Below, piece by piece: positions 1 to 7,091 of a stretch of 19,376 nt of DNA. The position numbers and the translations under genes are program-made. The notes beneath the pieces are model-generated. The model searched no databases. It was not told the origin of the DNA and saw nothing but the letters and a program-made list of their open reading frames with translations. Each line of letters opens with the position of its first letter. Position 1 is the stretch's first letter. This DNA comes from Actinomycetota bacterium (lineage in GTDB: Bacteria; Actinomycetota; Actinomycetes; S36-B12). The stretch spans positions 1 through 19,376 of the forward strand of contig VGBQ01000024.1 in the NCBI GenBank assembly GCA_016870425.1, in the 5' to 3' direction.

Positions 1-133
1 CGACGACCCCAAGACCTTGGAGTCGCGCAAGGCGCTGGACGTCATACGCCGTGATTGGCGTGCGATCACGCCCATGATGGAGTGGCTGGCCGATCATGCG
101 GGCCCCGAAGGGGATCCGGGCCGCGAACCTTAG
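1..133 (+). CDS. C-terminal end of an unrecognised protein (partial)
   Basis: An open frame enters from the left edge (first full codon at base 2) and ends at a TAG at 131-133, giving the last 43 residues of a protein. The tail is charged, contains two Trp residues and ends in a Gly/Pro/Glu-rich stretch. I recognise no motif and assign no function. Its stop overlaps the stop of the convergent aminotransferase: TTAG at 130-133 carries TAG on the plus strand and TAA on the minus strand. This leaves no room for a separate terminator. Coding status rests on the open frame reaching the edge and the neat tail-to-tail arrangement, so it is moderately supported only. Confidence 0.5.
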   Translation, partial: DDPKTLESRKALDVIRRDWRAITPMMEWLADHAGPEGDPGREP

Positions 134-1596
134 GCCGCGCCAGCCTTGGGGTTGGCGGAGCGCCGCGAAAGGCGTCGCGGGTCTGCGGCGGGAGCGGTCG
201 AGCCGTTCCAGGCATTCCATGCCCGCTCGGCTGCTGTGCCGACGATGTCGACGATCCGGTCGATGAGTGCGGCGTCGCTCACCAGTGGCGGGGAGAGCTG
301 GATGACGGGCTCGCCGCGATCGTCGAGGCGGCACAGCAGGCCGAGTTCATCCATGTGGGCGGAGAGCTCCTTGCGCAGGAGCCAATCGGCTTCGTCGGCA
401 GAGAAGCGCTCCTTGGTCTCGCGGTCCTTCACCAGCTCCAGCGCCCAGAAGTAGCCCATGCCGCGCACGTCGCCGACGAGGGGGATGCGGCGTAGCTCCT
501 GCAGTCCGGCCTCGAAGCGGGGAGTGATGCCACGGACGTTGTCGAAGACACCGTCGCGTGCGTAGATGTCGAGCACGGTCGCGCCGATCGCGGTGGTGAG
601 CGGGTGACCGGAGTAGGTGTGGCCGTGCATGTAGGTGTGCCCGCCCGTGACGAAGGGCGCGGCCATGGCCTCGGTCATGAGGAAGCCACCGAGCGGCGCG
701 TGCCCCGCCGTGACGCCCTTGGCGAAGGTGATGATGTCCGGCCGCCCGCCGAAGAGACTCGAGGCGAACCACTCGCCGACGCGCCCGAAGGCCGTGATCG
801 TCTCGTCGGCGACGAGGACGATGCCGTAGCGATCGCACAGGGCACGCAGGCCCGGCCAGTAGCCCGGCGGGGGCACGAAGGCACCGCCTCCGTTTTGCAC
901 GGGCTCCGCGATGAGCATGGCCACCTGGTCGGGCCCGGCGAAGAGGATCGCCTCCTCGGCCTCCTCGAGCAGTGCCCGCGTGAAGGCCGCGGGATCGTCG
1001 CCGGCGGGATGGCGATACGCGTACGTCGGGGACAGGTGGGTTGTCGGCACGGCCAAGGGCTCGAATCCCGCGCGGCAGTCGGGCATGCCGGTGAAGCTCA
1101 GCGCTCCGAGCGTGGTGCCGTGGTAGGCGATGCGCCGCGCGATGGCCTTGGTGCGCTGGGGCTCACCGTTGGCCGCATGCCACTGGCGCACGAGCTTCCA
1201 CGCCGACTCCACCGCCTCACCGCCGCTGTTGGCGAAGTAGACGCGCTGCATGCCCAGTGGTGCGGCGCGCTCGACGAGCATCTCGGCGAGAGCGGCGGCC
1301 GGCGGATGCGCGAGGTACCACGTGGGCGTGAAGGGGAGGGTGGCGAGCTGGCGGTGCGCGGCTGCGCCGATCTCGTCGCCGTAGGAGTGGCCGAGGTTGG
1401 AGCAGAACAGGCCGGACAGCCCATCGATGAAGCGACGACCGCGATCGCTGATCACCTCACAGCCCTCACCGCGGACGATCACCTTGGAGCCGGCGTCGGC
1501 GTACTCGCCCATGTCGGTGAAGTTCAGGAGCAGGTGATCGCGGGCCTGGTCGCGGACGGACCGTCCGCCGTGCGCGTGACGCTCGGGAGCGTCCAT
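130..1596 (-). CDS. Class III PLP-dependent aminotransferase (omega-amino acid type)
   Basis: This is a fold-type I, class III aminotransferase of 488 residues, the usual length for the family that includes beta-alanine, taurine, GABA and putrescine aminotransferases. Visible motifs are the N-terminal segment around GLSGLFCSNLGH, the cofactor-phosphate motif NSGGEAVESA, the aspartate in VADETITAFGR that contacts the pyridine nitrogen, and the Schiff-base lysine in ITFAKGVTAGHAPLGG. It should move an amino group from an omega-amino acid or amine to pyruvate or 2-oxoglutarate in the cytosol; the substrate is not readable. I chose ATG 1596, preceded by GAGGGA about ten bases upstream. The longer in-frame start at 1665 lies inside a palindromic operator, so the intervening bases look like promoter and leader. 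It is probably repressed by the adjacent TetR protein through sites at 1614-1635 and 1654-1669. Confidence 0.93.
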   Translation of the reverse strand: MDAPERHAHGGRSVRDQARDHLLLNFTDMGEYADAGSKVIVRGEGCEVISDRGRRFIDGLSGLFCSNLGHSYGDEIGAAAHRQLATLPFTPTWYLAHPPAAALAEMLVERAAPLGMQRVYFANSGGEAVESAWKLVRQWHAANGEPQRTKAIARRIAYHGTTLGALSFTGMPDCRAGFEPLAVPTTHLSPTYAYRHPAGDDPAAFTRALLEEAEEAILFAGPDQVAMLIAEPVQNGGGAFVPPPGYWPGLRALCDRYGIVLVADETITAFGRVGEWFASSLFGGRPDIITFAKGVTAGHAPLGGFLMTEAMAAPFVTGGHTYMHGHTYSGHPLTTAIGATVLDIYARDGVFDNVRGITPRFEAGLQELRRIPLVGDVRGMGYFWALELVKDRETKERFSADEADWLLRKELSAHMDELGLLCRLDDRGEPVIQLSPPLVSDAALIDRIVDIVGTAAERAWNAWNGSTAPAADPRRLSRRSANPKAGAA

Positions 1597-1613
1597 GGGT
1601 CTCACATCCCTCG

Positions 1614-1635
1614 ATCCTGAGCGGTCGTTCAGGAT
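1614..1635. promoter_or_regulatory. TetR-type operator, site 1
   Basis: This is a 22-bp inverted repeat with perfect 7-bp arms, ATCCTGA and TCAGGAT, around an 8-bp centre. Its core CTGAGCGGTCGTTCAG is a variant of the palindromes at 1654-1669 and 2372-2387. It lies 18 bases upstream of the preferred aminotransferase start, where a bound repressor would block transcription. The assignment to the neighbouring TetR protein is inferred from proximity and shared sequence. Confidence 0.72.
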
Positions 1636-1653
1636 TGTGGCGAGGGTAGCACC

Positions 1654-1669
1654 CTGAACGGTCATTCAG
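1654..1669. promoter_or_regulatory. TetR-type operator, site 2
   Basis: The sequence CTGAACGGTCATTCAG has perfect outer arms CTGAA/TTCAG. It differs at one base of 16 from the site in the divergent promoter at 2372-2387. Its centre is 37 bp from that of site 1, so the aminotransferase promoter carries a double operator. It overlaps the longest possible aminotransferase start codon (1663-1665), which argues that the gene starts further downstream at 1596. Confidence 0.78.
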
Positions 1670-1722
1670 CAAGCATGAACGGCCGATGTCCGTGTCGCAG
1701 GTGTGCCGGAGGGGGCGTGATG

Positions 1723-2349
1723 TCAGGGCTGCATGCGCAGCTCGAGCACCGCGGCGTCCCACCACAGGTCGGCGAGTCGCTGCGTGGTCATGTCCGGGTC
1801 GTCGAGGGCGAGCTGGATGGCCAGCCCGTCCATGAGGGATGCCAGGCGGATCGCAGCGCCGTCGGGGTCGAGCGGGTCGAAGTCGGCGGAGGCGACGCCC
1901 TCGGCGATCACCTCGCGCAGGGCGGCGCGCCATCGACGGTCGAGGGACTCGCGCGTCTCGCGCGCGTCGGGATCGTGCAGAGCGCGGACCCAGAGCTCGA
2001 GCCACAGTCTCCAGTCGCCTACGGCGGGGCCCTGACCCGCGCCGAGGTCGGCCATGTGGCGCAGTCGCTCCACCGGCCCCACCTGCTCCTGCAGGTCGCG
2101 CGCGAGGTCGTCGTAGAACTCGTCTTCCAAGAGCGTGAGCGCGGCATCGAGGGCGCCGGCCAAGGAGCGGAAGTGGTAGAGCACGAGGCCCTGCGACGTG
2201 CCGGCGGCCTCGGCGATATCGGAGACGCGCGCCCCGGCGAAGCCCCGGGTGCGGACCACGTCGACGGTGGCCCGGAGGATGCGCTCGCGGCGCTCCTCGG
2301 GTGCCTTCGCCGAGAGCGATCCAGACGACGACAGCGTCCCCTTGGCCAA
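1723..2349 (-). CDS. TetR/AcrR-family repressor, BetI-like
   Basis: A 208-residue TetR-type repressor. An N-terminal helix-turn-helix covers about residues 20-66, with the recognition region SDIAEAAGTSQGLVLYHF at about 43-60. The C-terminal ligand domain has the GDWRLWLELWVRAL and ASLMDGLAIQLAL segments typical of the BetI-like (TetR_C_6) group. Characterised BetI proteins respond to choline, which suits the amine-catabolism setting, but the ligand here is inferred. The start is TTG 2349, preceded by GGGAGG four bases upstream; no better start is near. It is transcribed away from the acyl-CoA dehydrogenase gene, with one palindrome (2372-2387) between them and two more before the aminotransferase. 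Autoregulation plus control of both flanking units is therefore likely. Confidence 0.92.
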   Translation of the reverse strand: MAKGTLSSSGSLSAKAPEERRERILRATVDVVRTRGFAGARVSDIAEAAGTSQGLVLYHFRSLAGALDAALTLLEDEFYDDLARDLQEQVGPVERLRHMADLGAGQGPAVGDWRLWLELWVRALHDPDARETRESLDRRWRAALREVIAEGVASADFDPLDPDGAAIRLASLMDGLAIQLALDDPDMTTQRLADLWWDAAVLELRMQP

Positions 2350-2371
2350 CGAACCTCCCGAAGCGCACGTG

Positions 2372-2387
2372 CTGAACGCTCATTCAG
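2372..2387. promoter_or_regulatory. TetR-type operator in the divergent promoter
   Basis: The sequence CTGAACGCTCATTCAG matches site 2 at 15 of 16 positions. It lies 23 bases upstream of the repressor's TTG start and 45 bases upstream of the acyl-CoA dehydrogenase ATG. One bound repressor could therefore control both divergent promoters. The sequence match is direct; the regulatory role is inferred. Confidence 0.78.
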
Positions 2388-2431
2388 ATAGCCTGATGCG
2401 CGTCCCCATCCTGACAGCCCCCTGGAGAGAC

Positions 2432-3604
2432 ATGAGCACCGATACCCCTGGACGCGCCGATGAGTTGCAGGCGCGGGCTGCCACCTTTGTCGACGAGGTG
2501 CTCATCCCGCTCGAGGTGACCGCGGAACTGGCCGGTGGCCCACTGCCACCCGAGGCGCAGGCGTTCATCCGCGAGAAGTCGATCGAGTACGGCGTGCACG
2601 GCGGCCCGCACTCCCGTGAGCACGGCGGGCACGGATGGAGCGTCACCGAATGGTTCCTCGTCGAGGAGCAGCTGGGTCGCTCGACCAATGGCGTCTCGTG
2701 GTACATCCCCAACGCCTACAACGTCTGGAAGCACGCATCACCTGCGCAGCAGGAGCGCTGGCTGATCCCAGCACTGCGCGGTGAACTGCACGACGCGTAC
2801 GCCGTCACCGAGGCCGATGCCGGCAGCGACCCATCCGGCATGACCACCACCGCCGTGCCCACGGGCGACGGTCGCTGGGTCATCAACGGCGAGAAGTGGT
2901 TCGTCACCTTCGGCTCCATCGCGGCGGTCATCGTGGTGATGGCATACGCCGAAGTCGACGGCAGGCAACTGCCGACTCTCTTTGCCGTGCCGGCGGACTC
3001 ACCGGGCATCGAGGCGATCGCCGACGTGCCCTTCACCCACAATTACCCGCACGGGCACCCCACTCTGCGCTTCACCGATGTCGTCGTGCACGACGACGAC
3101 ATCATCGGCGGCGTAGGCCGGGGAGATGACCTCCAGCGGATGTGGTTCATGGAGGAGCGACTCGGGATCGCCGCGCGCTGCGTCGGTGCGATGCAGCGGC
3201 TCATCGAGGAGTCACTCGACTGGGCGGTGCACCGCGAGCAGGGCGGATCCCGGCTCATCGATCACCAGGGCGTGAGCTTCCCCCTCGCCGACAGTGCTGC
3301 GGATGCGGCGGCAGGTCGACTGCTCGGGCTCGAGGTGGCCGGTCTCGCCGACGCGGGCGGTGACCCCAAGCTCATCCACGGCAAGGCGTCCATGGCCAAG
3401 CTCTTCTGTTCCGAGGCGGCCAACCGGTGCGCGGATCGCGCCGTGCAGATCTTCGGCGGGCGCGGCTACATGCGCACCACCGCGGCCGAGCGCTTCTGGC
3501 GCGAGCTGCGCGTCGACCGGATCTGGGAGGGGACCTCGGAGATCCAGCGGATCATCGTGGCGCGCTCGCTCGAGCGGCGCGGCGTACGCGCGATGCTCAC
3601 GTGA
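2432..3604 (+). CDS. Acyl-CoA dehydrogenase family flavoprotein
   Basis: A 390-residue protein of normal length for the family, with the three-part acyl-CoA dehydrogenase fold: an N-terminal helical domain, a middle beta domain with YAVTEADAGSD and VINGEKWFVTFG, and a C-terminal helical domain with IFGGRGYMR. The catalytic base is present as Glu366 in RIWEGTSEIQRI. It should oxidise a short or modified acyl-CoA to the 2,3-enoyl-CoA using FAD, passing electrons to electron-transfer flavoprotein. ATG 2432 has GGAGA a few bases upstream; longer in-frame starts run into the repressor gene and operator. An ADP-forming acyl-CoA synthetase begins 10 bases after its stop, so the two probably activate and then desaturate the same acid. 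A betaine-type acyl group such as gamma-butyrobetainyl-CoA is possible given the neighbours, but unproven. Confidence 0.92.
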   Translation: MSTDTPGRADELQARAATFVDEVLIPLEVTAELAGGPLPPEAQAFIREKSIEYGVHGGPHSREHGGHGWSVTEWFLVEEQLGRSTNGVSWYIPNAYNVWKHASPAQQERWLIPALRGELHDAYAVTEADAGSDPSGMTTTAVPTGDGRWVINGEKWFVTFGSIAAVIVVMAYAEVDGRQLPTLFAVPADSPGIEAIADVPFTHNYPHGHPTLRFTDVVVHDDDIIGGVGRGDDLQRMWFMEERLGIAARCVGAMQRLIEESLDWAVHREQGGSRLIDHQGVSFPLADSAADAAAGRLLGLEVAGLADAGGDPKLIHGKASMAKLFCSEAANRCADRAVQIFGGRGYMRTTAAERFWRELRVDRIWEGTSEIQRIIVARSLERRGVRAMLT

Positions 3605-3614
3605 GCGAGGGCAT

Positions 3615-5615
3615 ATGCCCGACCTGATCCGCCTGCTCTCGCCGCGCTCGGTCGCTGTCGTCGGTGCGACGGACCGCGAGGGCACCTATGCACACACGAC
3701 GCTGCTCAACCTCGCACGCGCGGGGTTCGATGGTCGCGTGATCGGAGTGCATCCGACGCGGCCGTCGGCCGCCGGAGTCCCGTGCGTGCCGACGCTCGCG
3801 GCCGCGGGTCGGGTCGATGCGGTGGTCATCGCCACCCCGGCCGACACCGTGGCGGACTACGTCGCGGAGGCCGCGGGCATGGGATGCGGCGGTGCCATCG
3901 TCTACGCCGCAGGATTCGCGGAGGCTGGCCGCCCGGACCTGCAGGAGGCCTTGACAGTGGCCGCCGGGGACATGCCCGTGATCGGCCCCAATGGCAATGG
4001 ACTGGTGAGTGTGCCCGCCCGCGCGCCACTGTGGGGCGACGCCGTCACGCTCCCCGAGCGTGCCGGGGGAGTGGCGCTCATCTCCGACAGCGGCAACATC
4101 GGCGTCGTCGGCATGGCCCATCGCCTGGGCGAGGGCCTGCACACCGTCGTCTCCGCGGGCAATGCGGCGGTGATCGACACCCCGACCCTGCTGGGCGAAG
4201 TGGCACTGCTCGATGGCGTGCGGGCGGTCGCGCTCTATGTCGAGGGCGACGGTGACGGCGCGGCGTGGTGCGAGGCACTGGCCCGATGCGCGGAGCGCGA
4301 CGTGCGGGTCGTGGTGCTCAAGGCCGGGCGTAGCGCGCGGGGCGCCGCGGTAGGTGCCGCTCACACCGCGGCACTGGTCGGGGACCAGGCGGTGTTTGCC
4401 GCCATGATCGCCGAGGCCGGCGGGGTGATGGTCTCGCAGCCACTCGAGCTCCTCGAGACCGCGCGCGCCCTCGCGCTCGTTCGTCGGGATCCGCGCGGGG
4501 CCGCGTTCCTCACGTGCTCGGGAGGCGACGCGGCGATCGCGGCAGATCTCGCCGACGACCTCGGAGTGCTGCTCGCGGACCTTGCGACGACCACCGAGGA
4601 GCGATTGCGCGAGCTCCTGCCCCCTGCGGCGACGGTCGCGAATCCTCTCGACCATACCGCGCTCGTGTGGGCGGATACCGAGGCCATTGCCGCTCTCGCC
4701 GAGGCGGTGGGCCGTGATCCGGCGGTAGGTCACCTCGTCTATGTCCAGGACGAGCCGCCGGGACTCCCCCCGGGGCCGCTCGAGGAGTGGCGGGCAACGC
4801 GCGCGGGAGGCGTGCTCGGGGGTGAGCGTGCGGGGATGGACACGCTCGTCGTAGCGACCACACCGGGCCAGGCGGCTCCCGGGGCGGTGGCGGGTCTCGA
4901 CAATGCACTGCGCGCGCTTCGCGTGCTGCAGTCCCCGGCCGTCGACCCAGAGCGCCTGCGCGCGATTGCCGCCGCGGTCGCGTCAGATCATCGCCCGCGA
5001 GCACTCGACGAGGCAACTGCCAAATCCCTCATGGCGGCGTACGGCGTGTCGGTGCCCGAGGGGCGCATCGCGAGCGCTGTCGACGACGCCGTCTCGGCCG
5101 CGCGCGATCTCGGCTATCCGGTGGTGCTCAAGGTCGTGGCCGTCGATGTCATCCACAAGAGCGACATCGGCGGTGTCGTCGTCGGTATCGAGTCAGATGA
5201 GGACATGACACGCGCGGCAGGTCGCATCCTCGGGCTGGCCCCTGGTGCGCGCGTGCTGGTGGAGGCTCAGGCTGCGCCCGGCCTCGAGATGATCGTGGCC
5301 GCTCGCCGCGACGGCGTGGTCCCGACGCTCACCGTCGGCCTGGGCGGCGTGTGGACGGAAGCCTTCGCCGATGTCGCCTGCGTCCCGCTGCCCGCTTCGC
5401 CCGCGCGCGTCCGCTCTGCACTCGAGGGTCTGCGGGCGTGGGCGTTGCTCGCGGGCGCGCGCGGAGGAGCGGCGTACGACGTCGAAGGCCTGTGCCGGGC
5501 AGCAGGTCGCATCGGCGACCTGCTCCTTGCGGAGGGGCTCACCCTTGTCGAGGTCAACCCGCTCATCGTGAACGAGAGTGGCTGCGTCGCGGTCGACGCC
5601 GTCGTGACGGAGTAG
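3615..5615 (+). CDS. ADP-forming acyl-CoA synthetase (fused alpha-beta)
   Basis: A 666-residue protein with the full architecture of NDP-forming acyl-CoA synthetases: a CoA-binding Rossmann domain (SVAVVGATDREG near the start), two succinyl-CoA-synthetase-like domains, and a C-terminal ATP-grasp domain from about residue 475. Both phosphohistidine-relay residues are visible, His250 in AAHTAALVGD and His514 in VIHKSDIGGVV. It should form an acyl-CoA from a free acid, CoA and ATP with release of ADP and phosphate. The same fold includes DddX, which makes DMSP-CoA, so unusual onium acids are possible substrates. ATG 3615 follows the dehydrogenase stop by 10 bases, with GAGGG only three bases upstream. 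The short spacing suggests coupled translation. The substrate cannot be read from sequence. Confidence 0.92.
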   Translation: MPDLIRLLSPRSVAVVGATDREGTYAHTTLLNLARAGFDGRVIGVHPTRPSAAGVPCVPTLAAAGRVDAVVIATPADTVADYVAEAAGMGCGGAIVYAAGFAEAGRPDLQEALTVAAGDMPVIGPNGNGLVSVPARAPLWGDAVTLPERAGGVALISDSGNIGVVGMAHRLGEGLHTVVSAGNAAVIDTPTLLGEVALLDGVRAVALYVEGDGDGAAWCEALARCAERDVRVVVLKAGRSARGAAVGAAHTAALVGDQAVFAAMIAEAGGVMVSQPLELLETARALALVRRDPRGAAFLTCSGGDAAIAADLADDLGVLLADLATTTEERLRELLPPAATVANPLDHTALVWADTEAIAALAEAVGRDPAVGHLVYVQDEPPGLPPGPLEEWRATRAGGVLGGERAGMDTLVVATTPGQAAPGAVAGLDNALRALRVLQSPAVDPERLRAIAAAVASDHRPRALDEATAKSLMAAYGVSVPEGRIASAVDDAVSAARDLGYPVVLKVVAVDVIHKSDIGGVVVGIESDEDMTRAAGRILGLAPGARVLVEAQAAPGLEMIVAARRDGVVPTLTVGLGGVWTEAFADVACVPLPASPARVRSALEGLRAWALLAGARGGAAYDVEGLCRAAGRIGDLLLAEGLTLVEVNPLIVNESGCVAVDAVVTE

Positions 5616-5624
5616 GCAGGGGGC

Positions 5625-5636
5625 GCAATCGATTGC
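5625..5636. promoter_or_regulatory. LacI-type palindromic operator candidate
   Basis: GCAATCGATTGC is a perfect 12-bp palindrome with a central CG step, the layout common to LacI/GalR-family operators. It lies in the short gap between the acyl-CoA synthetase stop and the Rieske gene, about 80 bases before the Rieske start. It differs from the TetR operators, which suggests separate regulation of the oxygenase. No LacI-family gene is in the window, so the regulator would be encoded elsewhere. Confidence 0.5.
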
Positions 5637-5718
5637 AGTCCCGTTGGGGTGACGACGCGCCCCTGGGTTCGCCTGAGTGGCTGGAAAGGGGCCCGCGCCC
5701 GGCCCTAGGATGAGTGCC

Positions 5719-6903
5719 ATGGCCCCCTCCTTCACGACCGCACCCCTGCCCGCCGATCAGCTCGCTCGCACCCTCGCGCCCTTCGGCGAGAGCCGCATGC
5801 TGCCCGTCGCGGCGTACACCTCCGACGAGGTCTTCGCGTGGGAGCAGCAGCACTTCTTCCGCGGCTGGCAGTGCATCGGTCGCAGCGACGAGATCGCCGA
5901 GCCAGGGATGCAGCGCGCGGACAAGGTGGGGGACACCTCGGTCCTGCTCGTCCGTCAGCAGGACGGCACGTTGAACGCCTTCGCCAACGTCTGCCGCCAC
6001 CGGGGGCACGAGATCCTGCCGTGCGGCTCCTCGACCCAGGCGCGCGCCATCACGTGTCCCTACCACTCGTGGTCCTACAAGCTCGATGGCGAGCTCTTCA
6101 GTGCTGCGGGCTACGGCGGCTTCGGTGACTTCGACATGGCGGACTTCCCGCTGCGGCCCATCACGGTCGAGGAGTGGCACGGCTGGATCTTCCTTGACAT
6201 CTCCGGTCTCGCCGGGCCGCTCTCGCGGCACGTGACGGGCCTCGAGGAGCGCATTGCGCAATTCGCACCCGAGCGACTGGTCGTGCAGGGCCGGCACGAG
6301 TACGTCATCCAGGCCAATTGGAAGATCGTCATCGAGAACTACCAGGAGTGCTACCACTGCTCCTCCATCCACCCCGAGCTGTGCCAGGTGAGCCCTCCGG
6401 AGAGCGGCGAGAACTGGGCGCCGAGCGCGGGTGCCTGGGTGGGCGGCTGGCAGGACCTGCGTCCCCACGCGATCACGATGTCCCTCGACGGGCACAGTGA
6501 CGGCGTTTTCATCCCCGGGCTCAGCGAGGTCGAGAGGCGGCGCATCGACTACATCGGCATCTTCCCCAACCTGCTCGTGAGCCTGCACCCGGACTACGTC
6601 ATGACGCACCGGATGGTGCCGCTCTCCGCCCGCGAGACATGGGTGGAGTGCCAATGGGCCTTCCCGCCGGAGGCACTGGACACGCCCGGCTTCAGCCCGG
6701 CGTACGCCATGGACTTCTGGGACATCACCAACCGCGAGGACTGGGGCGCCTGCGAGTCGGTCCAGCGCGGCATGGACAGCGGCTTCGCGCAGCCCGGGCC
6801 GCTGTCGCCCGACGAGGACGCGATCTACCAGTTCGTCACCATGATCGCCCGCGGCTACCTCGGCCAGCCCATGCCGGCTGTGCAGCAGCCCGCCACGGCA
6901 TAG
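5719..6903 (+). CDS. Rieske non-heme iron oxygenase, glycine-betaine/quaternary-ammonium type
   Basis: The terminal oxygenase alpha subunit, 394 residues. The Rieske centre is C92-x-H94 with C113-x2-H116 (CRHRGHE and CPYHSWSY). The mononuclear iron site is H213 and H218 in NYQECYHCSSIHPEL plus D341 in NREDWGAC. The bridging residue is Glu210 where most ring-hydroxylating enzymes have Asp, as in the carnitine (CntA) and glycine betaine (GbcA) oxygenases. The C-terminal layout (DITN..DW..E..QRG, then QPGPLSPDE) resembles GbcA more than CntA from memory. It would oxidatively remove an N-methyl group, releasing formaldehyde and a dimethylated amine. ATG 5719 has AGGA eight bases upstream; ATG 5710 is possible. 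No partner reductase is encoded in the window. Another quaternary amine such as stachydrine is possible. Confidence 0.88.
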   Translation: MAPSFTTAPLPADQLARTLAPFGESRMLPVAAYTSDEVFAWEQQHFFRGWQCIGRSDEIAEPGMQRADKVGDTSVLLVRQQDGTLNAFANVCRHRGHEILPCGSSTQARAITCPYHSWSYKLDGELFSAAGYGGFGDFDMADFPLRPITVEEWHGWIFLDISGLAGPLSRHVTGLEERIAQFAPERLVVQGRHEYVIQANWKIVIENYQECYHCSSIHPELCQVSPPESGENWAPSAGAWVGGWQDLRPHAITMSLDGHSDGVFIPGLSEVERRRIDYIGIFPNLLVSLHPDYVMTHRMVPLSARETWVECQWAFPPEALDTPGFSPAYAMDFWDITNREDWGACESVQRGMDSGFAQPGPLSPDEDAIYQFVTMIARGYLGQPMPAVQQPATA

Positions 6904-6935
6904 TCTGCCTCTGTCCTCACTCGTCCCCCGCGTTG

Positions 6936-6986
6936 TGTCATCTAGCACCGCGGTTCGCGACGTGTGTAGCGCGGAATCAGATGACA
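6936..6986. repeat. Imperfect hairpin element with TGTCATCT/AGATGACA ends (upstream copy)
   Basis: This inverted repeat has 8-bp perfect ends (TGTCATCT at 6936-6943, AGATGACA at 6979-6986) and a second paired block (CCGCG at 6948-6952, CGCGG at 6970-6974) at equal spacing, so 13 of 17 arm positions pair. Read inward from 6986, the right arm gives TGTCATCTGA, two bases, then CCGCG, which matches the arm of the hairpin at 8132-8184. It lies 33 bases after the Rieske stop and 105 bases before the AbiEi-like start. It could be a terminator, an operator or the end of a mobile unit. Confidence 0.7.
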
Positions 6987-7091
6987 ATGCGGGGTTGACG
7001 GACGTGAACCCACAGGACGCCCGGGTGGTGCTTGTCCACCGTCGACATGTGGGCGCACCCCCTGAGGCGGGGAGACTCCCACTGTGGCTCC

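Noticed and set aside
604..1620. A 338-codon plus-strand open frame opposite the aminotransferase
   Set aside because: It is antisense to a clear class III aminotransferase and has a biased, motif-free composition.
2198..2431. Upstream extension of the acyl-CoA dehydrogenase frame
   Set aside because: It would overlap the repressor gene and cross the operator. ATG 2432 has a good ribosome site and gives the normal family length.
5563..6987. A 474-codon minus-strand open frame opposite the Rieske gene
   Set aside because: The plus strand carries the complete Rieske and iron-site motifs; the antisense product has no family features.
6995..7017. TTGACG as a -35 box for the AbiEi-like gene
   Set aside because: No -10-like hexamer is found at a suitable distance downstream.
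7070..7080. Short palindrome GGGAG-A-CTCCC just before the AbiEi-like start
   Set aside because: Five-bp arms in GC-rich DNA are easily chance, and nothing else supports a function.
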